DNA of 64,000 nucleotides from Mastigias papua (Eukaryota; Cnidaria; Scyphozoa; Rhizostomeae; Mastigiidae): NCBI GenBank assembly GCA_964019165.1, contig OZ025270.1, positions 14,158,159 to 14,222,158 of the forward strand, read 5' to 3'. Shown piece by piece: positions 1 to 13,440 of this stretch (position 1 is its first letter; each line of letters starts with the position of its first letter). The notes under the pieces were generated by a model. It saw only the letters and a program-made list of their open reading frames with translations, ran no database searches and was not told where the DNA came from. The position numbers and the translations under genes were made by a program.

Positions 1-1811
1 TAAATGGCTACTATATATGTATGCACCTGTGTACGAAATTTTCATTTTGATGAAACAAATGCTAGAAATAGTGTTTTTAGAATAATAACGGAAAAGACTA
101 TCGTAAAATTTTAATACCTAGAGTCTGCTGCTTTCGAGAACTGCAAAAATTTGGAAAAGCAAGAAGTGTGACAAAGTAGATGAGGTCAAACAATCGATTG
201 CTCTTTCGAAGAAACTGAACAAATCCAGGCTGGCGAATATAGGACTGCTTTTGTTAGCCGTGGCACACTTAACAAAGCAATTACAAAATCCATCCATAAA
301 GAGCAATAGAATGTTGAAAATTTTCTGGGCTTTTCATCTGCTCTCATTTCATGATAAAATAGTGAACCTTTGCGCTGTCAGCCGATCGATACTATTGTGA
401 TCGCGATCACAAAGTTACGCTAGCATCACTCATTATAGGGGTAGAACTTTGCTTTCCGGACCTCGGCGAACTTTTAAACTTCTTGCTATTCCTTACTTTT
501 TAAACTTTTTCAGGGGAAAATTAGTCTTTCTTTTCCGTTATTATTTTGCTGCACTAGGGCGGTCTTGCTGTCTTGCGGTCTTTCCTTCTTGGAGAGGAAA
601 GCATTACTGTTATGCCAATGTGATGCCTAACTTGAGCCAATACTTGCCATTTGACTATGTGTGTGAATTTCTCCTCGGAGTTGATTATTCTACCGGTACT
701 GTTAATATTCTCTCCACTACTATTTGTTTGATGTTTTCCAATCACTACAAAGTGGAATTTTTCGAGATTGGCAATCATTTGATTTTGCTCCAAAGAAGCA
801 AATCTTGTCTTTCGTCCAGAAGATCCACAAAATTCAGCCTGGCTTTTCAGAAATAAGGTCCCGTTGGCACTATTGTATATTTTGATATTTGGTAATGTCA
901 AGCATTGAAACAATGGTATTACCGCAGCTACATATTAACAACTTCTCAGTTTCTCGTTTGGATGTAAGTTTGAGGTCGTCGTCGGCAAAGTTGTACATTT
1001 GTTAGAACACTGGTGTGAAGGCTCCCTGGACGCCAGTCATCTTATCAAAATAATATTATTACTTGAAAATTCTACTCATCATTTTAAGAAGACTGGTTTG
1101 ATCCGCGTTTTAGATTTAAAAAGGGAAAAATCAACAACCGAAGATAGGTTTGTTAAGGACGGCGATAGATCAACACATTTCGTAATAGGCCCATAAGCAA
1201 GTGTATTGTCAACGGCGTAGTTATAGAGCTTTGCCTGTTTGTAGAAATTATTCAGCGTACCAACGCCACGCCGACTATCTGCTGGTTCAGGGATATAGTG
1301 TTAAAGTGCCAAGAGAACAACCAGAGAGACATAAAGATTTGTATCTTGTTACTCTTCATCCAAATCAATTTAACTCAAACTTCAATACTTCAAATCTATC
1401 CTACTCTCTCTCTCTCTCTACTTCCATCTCTCTCTTGAACTCTGTCCAACTATCCAACTATCTTTGTCTCTTTCTCTCTAACTCTCTTTTTGTAGACAAA
1501 TTACACGAATCTATAAATTGCTACCAATCAAAATTAAGAATAACAGGATACAAGATTTACGTAAATATGGTTAGTAAACAACTTGCAAAAACAACTCTGT
1601 AACGTAATCATGACTAAGTTTAAGGTTACACTTAAGCTGTGCATATAGTGAAAAATGATATTATTGCATATCGCAACAACTAGTCATACATAATATACGT
1701 CAGCTGCGTGAGAAAGTAAATGAATGGTTAAAGAAGAAAGAGCGCTGCGAAGGCGTCGAAGCGTATGGAAAATCCCCGACACAGTTCTATGAAAAGAAAT
1801 TATATAATTTA
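1..1811. other. No gene recognised
   Basis: Short open frames occur on both strands (for example 449-856 plus and 554-913 minus), but none has a recognisable motif and they overlap each other antisense. A CT-rich stretch lies at about 1400-1495. I see no RNA gene and no clear transposon end here. Confidence 0.5.
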
Positions 1812-2261
1812 TTAAGTTAAAATTATTGATCCCAGTATAGAACCTTGGGGTACACCAGGTATAACTTCTTGAAAGGAATTATACGTATCATTTATCCGAA
1901 CAAATTGTTTTCGTATTTTGAGAAAGGAATATGTAAGGACTAGTGCATCTTCGCCAAGTCCGTATGCATGTAATTTGGCAATAAGCCTGTCACACGGGAT
2001 ACAGTGGAAAGTTTTGGAAGGATCCATTAGAGTTGCATCTACGAGAGAGTCATTGTCGAGGTGAGTCCTTCAATCTTCTGTCAAATGTCCCAAAACGTGT
2101 TGGATCCCATATACTCGTCTACTGGTCGTAATAAAAACAGAAAGTGTGTTGTCTAAATTTTGAAACAGTTGCTGTTTTAAGAACATTGTCGTATATCTCC
2201 GAAAAAGTACTAAGAACACTAGTTGGGTCAAAATTTCTTTCTGCTGTGCAATTTGGCTCAT
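1812..2261 (-). pseudogene. LINE reverse transcriptase relic (fingers/palm fragment)
   Basis: The minus-strand frame at 2027-1812 reads a jockey/CR1-like reverse transcriptase block. It starts near the motif-A region (MDPSKTFHCIPCDRLIAKLH, in place of the usual D-L-S-K-A-F-D) and ends at GVPQGSILGS (motif B). Upstream, 2261-2070 looks like the preceding RT region in other frames with stops. The first catalytic Asp is kept but the following FD is lost, and the YADD motif is absent because the copy ends at about 1830. A dead, truncated copy of a non-LTR retrotransposon. Clade assignment is by general resemblance only. Confidence 0.75.
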
Positions 2262-2691
2262 CGTTATTTAATGCCATCTTTTTGCAACATTTGCATCATC
2301 AAATGCATTATATCAAACTCTAACAGCAAATATGCTACCACAGATAGGGAGAAACCATCTGATTGGAAAATGGCCAACAGACCCTTTAACTTTTGTAACA
2401 AGACCAGGAGTCCAGGCTGAGCTGCTTCCCTTATAACAATAGTTCTTAGTATCTTTGGAGGCATTATAGAACTATGCCATATTGTTCACTGTAACTATTT
2501 CCATATTTTGGGTACAGGAAATTCAGCCTTGCATACGTGAACCTCAGCCCTGGATAAGGAAAATGCAAGGGCAAACACGTTAGAAATAAGCATGGAACCA
2601 TGCTAAAAGTTATTTAAATTGAAGGAATAACTACTTCAAGGGGAGTTGTACTTTGGCCAGTACGGGCCCAAATAACTATGAGCACTGTTCA

Positions 2692-3161
2692 AGTACTCTT
2701 TAGTGCCTAATTGACGTCCCCCCCCGCTAATTAATTTTTTCAAAATTTTCCGACCAGGACATTCTTATTCCAACCCACCGGCTATTAAATTTTGGGAAAA
2801 ATTCCACCCAAGATTTCATGTAATTACGAAACTATCGCATTGCTGATTCGAAGTTTCAAATTCGAACTGACAAGTCATAATATTTTGTAGGAATTCCACT
2901 TTTAGAGTACTTTACTTTCCACTCCATTTATTCATTCATTCATTTTTCTTTTTCTTCGTTTTTTCTTATTTGCTATTATTGGTTTCAGAAAAAGTTGCAC
3001 TGCTTAGAAGCTTTTTCAATACCCCCCGTCTATTAAATTTAAGGCAATTTTCCAACCCCCCCCCCATTTATTCCAACCCCCCTGCTAATTAGGTTTTGGG
3101 GATTTTTCCAACCCCCCCCCCGCCTTTTCCAATCCCCCCTTTTATTAGGCACGAAAGAGTA
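2692..3161. mobile_element. MITE-like element, family A, copy 1 (poly-C rich)
   Basis: The ends are imperfect inverted repeats: gtactctttagtgcctaat at the left and attaggcacgaaagagtac at the right. The interior has several runs of 6-10 C next to short AT-rich blocks of the type ctaattaa-ttt. The termini resemble those of the element at 62147-62646, so both belong to one non-autonomous family. No coding capacity. TIR matching was by eye. Confidence 0.65.
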
Positions 3162-3507
3162 CCAGTTCTATCTTATAGTATTGTCGTTCTCGGTGTCCGC
3201 AACTTTCCTAAGTTCATAACCTTTAATCTATTTCAAAATTATACCTGTTGGCAGCAGTGCCGGATAGGACTAAGCCACTCTGTTATTCGTTTAAGTTTTG
3301 ATGATGATAACAATCCATGGTATAGGTTACTGTTTTACTTTTCTACTGCGTCCTTCCTGAGGAAAATACATTTTTAAAATAGATGTGGGCTTATTAGGTG
3401 ATCATCGGAAAATCACTTGTAAAGTCTTCAACGAGCTGTTTGAACAGCTGTCAACAATAGAAAATTGTAAGCTTTCTACTACACCATTTTATTTATGTAA
3501 TCATAAT

Positions 3508-3610
3508 ATATCCGCGCAACTAGGAATTTGGGAGGTAAGGGCCTAATCCAGACAAAAGAGTTCATTGCACTTTTTAAGAAAACATAGCTTGGAATAACGT
3601 TTTTCTGATT
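3508..3610 (+). repeat. Interspersed repeat, copy 1 of 2
   Basis: The block from about atccgcgcaactaggaattt to agcttggaataac recurs in diverged form at about 24155-24255. Order and orientation are kept (cgcgcaattaggaatttt ... tacagcttggaatatt). No coding content seen; identity unknown. Confidence 0.55.
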
Positions 3611-4111
3611 TCAGAAATGGAAGATTATAAGCACAACTACTTAACGAAAAAGCAAGGATCTCTGAAGCAAAGAGAGATAAGACAGTGGAAAACCAACACG
3701 GATTGTGCTGTAACATTATACTAATTCTGTAATGTGAGCTAGTCGCACAAATTTCAAGCTAATACAGCTATATCCTTATAATAAGCAAGCTACTAAAGAA
3801 GCAACTTTTATCACAGTGTGCATGTTTAGTAAATCATACTATAGTTGAATATATATCATCAGATTTCTTGGCATAGAGAGCATTCTTTGTCAATGCACTT
3901 TGTAAACGGAGGGCACTTGGGCTCTACATCTGATCGGGTGCATCTTATAATCTGTGGGCTCCATTCCAAGATTCGGCCTTGGATAACATTCTTTGTTTCC
4001 ACCTAAAAAACACATGTTCCACGTTATGAATCTCTTGAGCCCTATAAACTCAAATACTTCATCCACCAAGAAATCACTTTAATCTATCTAAATATGATTA
4101 TGTATCTCGGT

Positions 4112-4178
4112 ACGCCTTTAGGCCGCTATCCGACTTTTCATGTACTGACAAGTGTCGGGTGAGAAACTTCAGTATTCA
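4112..4178 (+). ncRNA. Hammerhead ribozyme relic of PLE, plus strand
   Basis: This is a degraded copy of the hammerhead seen at 4890-4930, on the opposite strand. It keeps ctatccgac upstream and agtgtcggg inside. The core has mutated to ctgacaa (the invariant G8 is A), and the stem I strands no longer pair well. A TA tract starts about 25 nt after it. Not expected to cleave. Confidence 0.5.
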
Positions 4179-4203
4179 TAACGATGGTTACTGCCTTTCA
4201 GGC

Positions 4204-4862
<659 letters not shown>

Positions 4863-4889
4863 CACGAAAAAGCGGAAACATTCTTTTGG

Positions 4890-4930
4890 CATACTGAAAG
4901 CTGTTTTCGTCCGACACTCGTCAGAGTATG
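4890..4930 (-). ncRNA. Minimal hammerhead ribozyme (PLE type 1, copy c)
   Basis: Read on the minus strand: stem I 5' strand CATACT (4930-4925), core CTGACGA (4924-4918), short stem II segment GTGTCGGAC, core GAAA, a short A/U stem III, cleavage-site C (UUC triplet) and stem I 3' strand AGTATG (4895-4890). The six stem I pairs are perfect. Stem II is weak (two pairs plus a mismatch), as in the minimal, possibly dimeric hammerheads described for Penelope-like elements. It lies about 125 nt downstream of the GIY-YIG stop codon. Activity is not shown by sequence. Confidence 0.75.
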
Positions 4931-5053
4931 AAACGTCGGATAACGACCGAAAGGTGAACTGAAATATATAGCCAGATGCGGGTGCACGTGATATGATGAA
5001 TAATGCGTCTATTTGGCCCTATGATTGGCCAATTAGCACCTATTCACCATTTT

Positions 5054-6217
5054 TTACTTGAAGAGTCCAAGTGAAAAAACGAACTCTTTTTGTTTACACA
5101 AGATTGGGTTTTGAGTCTTGATGTAAACCGATTCCAAAACACCTAAATGAAAGGACGATCTTGCTTGCCCAATGATCCGAAAATTATCGTCTGTATATGT
5201 TTTGGCGCATTCTGGATTTGTTAGAAGATGTTGTCCTATGGCCGAATCACTTTTCATTTTGGAATTAGAGTTTTTACACGTACGAGGCGGCTGTTCTCTT
5301 GTTGTAGTGTTTTTCGTCCTGATGCTCGTGGGTACATGTTGTTTTATTCTATCTGCTAACCTCTGCGTAGTGCGCCCTACGTACCGAGCTTCACATCGGC
5401 ACGAAAATTCGTAAACTACACAACTTTTTTGGGTGGTAGGAACGCTATCTTTTTTAGCAGATGGTAGCATGACCCTCGTATTATAAACCGCACAGGGCTT
5501 CACAGCATAGAAACAAGATGTAATGGCTTTATTGATTTGGTTTTCAAATTTTGATGAAACATTTCCAATCCAAGGCAATTTCAGGTAAACCGGGCACTTT
5601 TCAGGACCAAACCGTTTTTCTGATGAAATGTTGGCTAGTTTTTCCTTAATGCAAGAAACAAGGACATCTTCTGGATATCCATTGTCAATTAAAAGTTAGT
5701 TTATTGTGTCCAGCTCAGAATCTAACTTAGTTTTAGAGCAAATCATAAGTGCCCTATGAACTAAAGTTTTGATTAGGTTGATCTTCCTAGCTTTTGGGCT
5801 GAAGGAATTCCAACGGATGTATTGACCAGTAAACGTTGGCTTCCTGTAAATGCTGGTGAGAAATCAAGTGCCCCCTTTCTCCACCGAAACATCTAGAAAA
5901 TTCAAGGAGTTGTTTTGCTCCTTCTCTACTGTAAATTTTAGGGCTGGATGTAGTTGGTTGAGGTTTACATGAAAACGATCACATTCCAGCTCCGAACCGA
6001 AAATGACAAATGTATCGTCAACATAACGAAAGTAGACACCTGGTTTTACGGTGTTATTGAAAAGTCTACTTTCATGAAAACCCACGAAAATATTTGCTAG
6101 AGCTGGCCCCAAAGGACTACCCATTGCCACTCCATCTAATTGCTTATACATCTGGTTGTTAAAACTAAATTCCACTCCTCGCGTAGCAATTAGCATCAAT
6201 TCTGAGGACTCCTTCAA
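5054..6217 (-). pseudogene. Penelope-like element polyprotein: reverse transcriptase + GIY-YIG endonuclease, broken
   Basis: Minus-strand coding remnant of a Penelope-like retroelement. The 5' part (6217-5864) holds RT motifs: LDGVAMGSPLGPALANIFVG (motif B region) and FRYVDDTFVIF with the catalytic YVDD (motif C). It continues through LNFLDVSVEKGGT to a stop near 5860, then IYRKPTFTGQYIRWNSFSPK, a second stop near 5698, and KEKLANISSEKRFGPEKCPVYLKLPWIGN. The last 174-codon frame (5578-5054) carries the GIY-YIG nuclease: CVVYEFSCRCEARYVGRT, then QRLADRIKQH, ending ILCKQKEFVFSLGLFK. Host-independent role in life: RT copies the RNA, and the nuclease nicks the target. The copy is dead: two in-frame stops, and the N-terminal RT is missing because the sequence flips strand at about 6203-6218. 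Confidence 0.88.
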
Positions 6218-6253
6218 AGAATTGATGCTAATTGCTACGCGAGGAGTGGAATT
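6168..6253. repeat. Perfect 36-bp foldback at the 5' end of the PLE
   Basis: Arms 6168-6203 and 6218-6253 are exact inverted complements around a 14-nt loop. The left arm is PLE coding sequence (RT, around [12 protein letters not shown]); the right arm is the same segment inverted. This marks a strand switch at the truncated 5' end of the element. Confidence 0.93.
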
Positions 6254-6473
<220 letters not shown>

Positions 6474-6509
6474 TCAAATTGCTCCAATCATAAAGAAATT
6501 TTTAAAGAC

Positions 6510-8340
<1,831 letters not shown>

Positions 8341-8609
8341 CGGATTTAGAATGGGCCATCGATTCTCATATCTGATTGGCTAAAAAGGGCCTGTTAAGCC
8401 ACCTTAGCATCATGTTGTTTGAGAGCCATGACCCCCAGCCTCACTCTGGATCCGCTACTGACTAATGGTAGTCATTGTCTTTTGCGCCCCATGCTATCAT
8501 TCCTGTCTTGTCGTATAGTAACTTTTCAATTTCATTACCGTTGATAAGAAGACTTCGATTCTGAATATATTCTTGTGTTATATTTCAGGATTTTCCATAA
8601 TATAATTAC

Positions 8610-9827
8610 CTGAAGTTGCCACATGCATCCACTAGTGAATGGATCATGGCTATCATATTGATCACACGAAAACATTATTCTTGTCTTGCTTGATTGGCTT
8701 TGAGACCATGCTGTAGACAGCGATGTGGATACTCTTGTAGACACCGCTGCCTTTGCAAATATTAGATCTGCTTCGATAGATGCCGAAACTTCAGTTGTTA
8801 TTGTTTTTGTAATCGTTTTGGAAAAGGTAACACTGTTTGATATCCATTGGGACACTTTTCCATTCTGGTTGCATCCAATCAAGACCCATTTGGCTGTTGG
8901 TGCTGTCCATTTGTCGCTAACAAACTTTAATCGCTGATCCGGAAGTCCTTCACAATCATCTGTACGTACCCATCCTTTCCCATCATATCCCCAGACATCC
9001 AAACACTTGGATGACTCCTTGTTTAGGAAAGAACAGTACTCTCCGTTACATAGTGATTTTGGAAGTAGCCACATTTGATCCAATCTATCTTCACAAGGGT
9101 AAATCTGAATGTTTCCTGTACCATCATGACCACTTACATCCAAACATTGTCCAGATCTCTCATTGATCACTTCACCATTTTCATAATAGCGAAACCATTG
9201 ATCGAGTTCGTCTTCACAATCATAAATCTCAACGTCTCCCTCACCATCATGGCCATCGACATCTAAACATTGATTTGACTTTTCATTGATCAGCCTTCCA
9301 CGAGCCAACTGTTTACCACGTGAACGAAAGTAAAAGTATTGATCAGTTAGGTTCTGACACTCATTCACTTTTATGTCTCCATAGCCATCATATCCACTTA
9401 TATCTAAGCACTTTCCAGAAGCGATGTTAATTATCTCTCGGGCCACTTGCACTATTCCACCAACATCTTTGAACTGTATTTCTCTACCAAGCCGCCATTT
9501 CTGACTATCAGGAATTCTTGGATAATGAGTACATGGTGAAGACTCAACATCCACGTTCCCTGTACCTTCAGGAGTAAAGCAGTAGTTCTTTGCTTCATTG
9601 CGTATTGTACCATCACCGCAGAGAATTATTTGCTGATCTGAGTATCCTTCACATTCTTCTGTTTGAATGGATCCAGCACCATCATAACCAGATATATCAA
9701 CGCATTGTTTTGACTTAAGATTACGTAGTTCCCCAATAATCAATGGATTTGAACATAAAACTTGGGCGAATGCGCATTTACAGAGATAGGAGGCAACAAA
9801 AACTATGAGCACTATGTACGTAGCCAT
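8610..9827 (-). CDS. Secreted six-repeat ricin-type (beta-trefoil) lectin with Ser/Thr-rich beta C-terminal part; one coding exon
   Basis: Reads 406 codons from ATG at 9827 to a splice donor (CTTCAG|gtaatt) at 8610. Residues 1-21 form a signal peptide (MATYIVLIVFVASYL...CAFA). Six repeats follow the carbohydrate-binding beta-trefoil pattern C-h-D-h-x-G-x-D-G-x-G-x-h...C-E...D-Q at about 42-66, 83-111 (diverged), 140-166, 187-213, 228-254 and 275-300, enough for two trefoil domains. Repeats 1 and 3-6 keep the GYDG/GHDG turn. Residues 310-406 alternate polar and hydrophobic residues (SVTFSKTITKTITTEVSASI), as in the stem region of aerolysin-type beta-barrel pore formers. That pore-forming assignment is inference. 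Cys near 319, 388 and 401. If intron retained, the frame adds 24 residues and stops at 8535. The open frame also extends upstream to 9896, but an acceptor at 9850 and the signal peptide favour the inner ATG. Further 3' exon(s) not found. Confidence 0.85.
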
Positions 9828-9851
9828 TCCTCGAGCCTGGGTTCTGAACCT
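9828..9851 (-). promoter_or_regulatory. Lectin exon 5' end: splice acceptor and short 5'UTR
   Basis: On the minus strand, tatattttag precedes the exon; the exon begins at 9849 and runs 22 nt to the ATG at 9827. So at least one upstream non-coding exon is expected above 9851; I could not locate it. Confidence 0.6.
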
Positions 9852-10639
9852 AAAATATAGCAGTTGAATACTTGAAGCATACGAGGTAGCACACATGATA
9901 GCATTCTTAAGTTACTCAAGTCAATTCTTGACTGCATTTGTTGATTAAAACTTCCGGCTATGAGTCATTTGAAAATTATTTAAATGTAAGGGAGGCAGAG
10001 ACGATCAACATGACAGTGATGACTACTTATAATTACTAATAGATCCCATTTGCTGCTCACTTGATTTTAACTCTCAATTTATAAAGCAAGCTGTTGCACC
10101 ATCGCTAAAAATATAATATGCCGTATTTCTTCGATTATAATATATATTTGTTATTTGGGACACTTTGTTGCGGCTTATAATTAAGGGAGGCTTATACTCA
10201 AAGCTGGCGTACATTTTGTTATCCAAGGTGTCAAATCATCATAACACTTAATTTATTTCCTGAAAAAGTCATTCAATATTTGTGCCATAGCAGTGAGTTA
10301 GAAAAGCTCTTCTCGAGCATAAAGTAGATCCGTCATACATGTTGAAATACATCGGTCACCAGAGTAGAATACATAGCTCTCGAGTACAGCACTTTGTAAA
10401 ATACCTAGCCAATAAAAACAGCGGATTTTGATCCAGTTGGTCTGTTATGCAATTGGAGAAAAAGGACTTCTTGGGGCAAATGTTCTTCAACTGGAGCAAA
10501 ATCCAATGATTTGATTGGCTATATGCTTAGACTGGAGCAGAAGTGATGAAAGCGCCTTCACAGTGATCATGATAGTAATACAATCTCAAATGATACAATA
10601 AAACAATACGGTATTAGGCCAGATGGCAAAGTAGCCAAG
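9852..10639. other. Non-coding; putative lectin upstream region and repeat debris
   Basis: Includes a cttcgattataat ... cggcttataattaaggg block at about 10128-10200, which has the look of a common interspersed repeat. No ORF or RNA gene recognised. The lectin first exon and promoter probably lie here. Confidence 0.4.
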
Positions 10640-11512
10640 ATGTGTCGGTCAGAGAGGAGAAGAAATGTGTTACGAGAACTTGAAAGTGCATTGTATAAGT
10701 TACAATATTGTGAAATTCTGATTGGAGCACTTTATTATAGCAAAGAATTAAAATTGATTACATTAACTTACATCACCCGTGTGGCTAACTCAATTATCAA
10801 TAAACTTGTTAACTCTAAGTGGGGTGCCAACCCATCAACCGTGAGAACTAGTGGCCTAGCCTTATGCTACTCTGTAGCTGAGTATGCTTGCCCAGTTTGG
10901 CAACACTCTGTCCATGCGCAGAAGCTAGATCCAGTACTAAATCAGACCTGCACAATCATAACTGGGAGCATGAAGCCTACTAATATTGATTCACTCTACA
11001 TACTTGCTGGAATTGCTCCACCCAGAATTAGAAGACTCATTGCTGCTCAAAAGGAACGATGCATGCAGCTAGAAGACGGCAGGCACATGATGTATGGTTA
11101 TCTTGAATGCAAGAAAAGACTCAAACGAAGAAACTTCTTCGATGTCCACCCTTTGGAATCATGTGCAGAAACTGCTAGAGTAAAGGCATGGACTGATCAT
11201 ATCAACTTATTGCACAATGCAAAAGAAATCAAAATGAGCATTGAACCATCCGAATCCCTTCCAGCAGGACACAAACTACAGTGGACACACTGGAAAAACC
11301 TAAACAGACTTCGCACTGGATATGGCCGAGCTGCTGCCCTGATGCACAACTGGGGATACAGTGACAACCCAAGATGCATGTGTGGTGAACTGCAAACAAT
11401 GCAGCATCTTCTTGAATGTGCACAATTAGATCAGAAATGTACAGTAGAAGATATCCATGCAACAAACAATGTAGCCTTAGATACAGCCCTGTATTGGGCC
11501 ATGAACATCTGA
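10640..11512 (+). pseudogene. LINE C-terminal RT thumb and CCHC end, 5'-truncated but open
   Basis: A 290-codon plus-strand frame without stops. It resembles the C-terminal half of jockey/CR1-like ORF2. The thumb-like block reads KLVNSKWGANPSTVRTSGLA, then LCYSVAEYACPVWQHSVHAQ, LNQTCTIITGSMKPT, and LAGIAPPRIRRLIAAQKERC. The C-terminal zinc knuckle CMCGELQTMQHLLEC (C-x-C-x7-H-x4-C) follows. Endonuclease and RT catalytic core are absent, so it is 5'-truncated. The intact frame suggests a relatively young insertion. A 3' untranslated tail follows to about 11800. Confidence 0.85.
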
Positions 11513-11929
11513 CATGATAGGAGAGACACGATTATATATACCCCTGTGGCTGCCATAGATGGAAAGGACATTTTGTCAGCGAGTACCATCTACGATAGCC
11601 ACTTACAATACTCACATATTACAATTTAACAAGACAAAGGAAAATAACAAACAAAAATCACTAATTTCAACTAATTTCAACCAGGTGTCTCAGGAGGCTC
11701 TAGCATCTGAAATGTACAGTAGAATCTCTAGCATCTTTCATTTTTTATTATCTCGTTCGTTTTTTTATCTCATCTGAAACACCTTGAGCACCTTTAACCA
11801 GATGCTAGCTCACCAAAATTTTCAATGTGTCAGACTACCCAATGGCATGTCGAAAGTTTTAAAATTTTATATAATGATAGGCCAAGTGGGCCAGTTGCAG
11901 ATAGGAGTACTCCTTTACAAGACAACTGA

Positions 11930-13440
11930 TATAGTTATAACAATAAAGCAATGAAAGTTAACACCCAATTGCTGCTGCTGTAATTTAGCTCATTTATATC
12001 AGAAAACCTTTTGGCACTTTTGATGAGAGAAATTGTTGCTTCACGGATTTTTCGATTATTAGCAACATTATATTTTGCATCTCCAGACAGAAGCAATTCA
12101 CACGAAGATTTATCGTCTAAATTTAGAATTAGACCAGGGATGTCAGAGAGCTGACCAATGAGATTCTGACGCATCAAATAAGACTGTGGGCAGTGTAGGA
12201 AAAAGTGCTCATTGTCTTCTTTGTCAATGCCACAAGCGCAGAAGGGTGTCAGACTGTCGAAGTTGTGTCTAAATCTTGTTCATTTAGCGTACTAAATTTT
12301 AAACGCAACTTTGCGGCGTATTCAACACCATCAATATACCCCAAATATTATAAGTGGATTTTTTCTGAAGTCTAATAAGTTTTAGTGATTTGCTTTTGAA
12401 CTGAAAAAGCAATACTGGATTTTTTATCTCTTCCTCTTGCAAAATCAACTCGATCAAGGTGTTGCAAAAATAAGTGTTTGAAAAACGATTGGTGCTTCAT
12501 AATCAAGGGCATTCCTGAGACTGCATCTAACCTGACTTTCAAGGGGGATTTCATCAAACAAATGACCTCTTGACCGAGATTTTACTAGATTGAAGAAATG
12601 ACACAGCCTTCTATACCATCTCCTTTGATACAGACTTTCCCACCCTAATTCCTCATAAAGCCTCTGTCTATTTGTACCCCCCCCCCAAGCACCAGCAACT
12701 GCCAAAGCTGCAGAATATTGTATCTGTTCAAGCCTTTGCGTAAATGATAGACACATTTCTGGATCATATTTGTGATAAATTATATCGTCCATAGTCTAAA
12801 TGTGGTCTTACATATAGCTTGCAGACTTGGTCTAGTACATCCCTGCAAACATACCTAGACAAATACCTTATCATCCCTATACCCCTTCTTGCTTTTCCAA
12901 TAGCTTCTTTGATATGACTTTGAAAACATTCAGTTCAGAGTCAAGTTGCATACCAAGATGCTTATGCTGAGATTTTCTTTCAATTTTATCATTGTCTAGT
13001 AAAGCTGGAGGGAGGCATGGTTTTAATTGTTTACATGAAAAGATCACTTCATCGGATTTATTTGCATTAAGTTGCACTTTCCATTGCCATGCCCGTAGTT
13101 GAACTTTTCAAGATCTGCATTGAGCTCATTAGCAGATATTCTTATATCCTCTACAACCGTGAAGAGGGATTTGTCATCCGCAAACATCTTCATATCACAT
13201 TTCAAATTAGCAATCAAATCATTTATATAGACAAGGAAGAACAGAGGACCCAAGATAGAGTCTTGAGGTACACCAGCACAGATCGCTGCCTATTCAAAGC
13301 ATTTGTCGTTCAAAGTAATCCGCTGTTTTTAATCAGCCAAATAACTCTCGATTAAAGTAAAGCGATTTCCATTTGCTCCATTACATTTCAATTTGAAAAG
13401 AAAACCTTCATGCCAGACCCTGTCAAACGCTTTGGAAAGG
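11930..13440 (-). pseudogene. LINE reverse transcriptase relic, multiple frameshifts
   Basis: Minus strand, in order: LDLSKAFDRVWHEG near 13437 (motif A); after two stops, AGVPQDSILGPLFFLVYIND (13275-13215; motif B, with PQG changed to PQD); MKMFADDKSLF (motif C, FADD); SQHKHLGMQLDSELNVF; a thumb region near 12790-12454 (YDPEMCLSFTQRLEQIQYSA); and a C-terminal HFFLHCPQSYLMRQNLIGQL-type zinc-knuckle end at about 12260-12000 (CACGIDKEDNEHFFLHC). At least six frame breaks. The C-terminal part is related to the LINE tail at 50889-51422 (both have a C-x-C-G...HFxLHC knuckle, then IxEATxxxIK). Dead copy of a CR1/jockey-like element; clade uncertain. Confidence 0.85.

Noticed and set aside
8535..8609. 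The last 24 codons of the lectin open frame as true C-terminus
   Set aside because: They follow a good splice donor (CAG|gtaatt) and are low-complexity, so intron read-through is more likely. Not excluded without transcripts.
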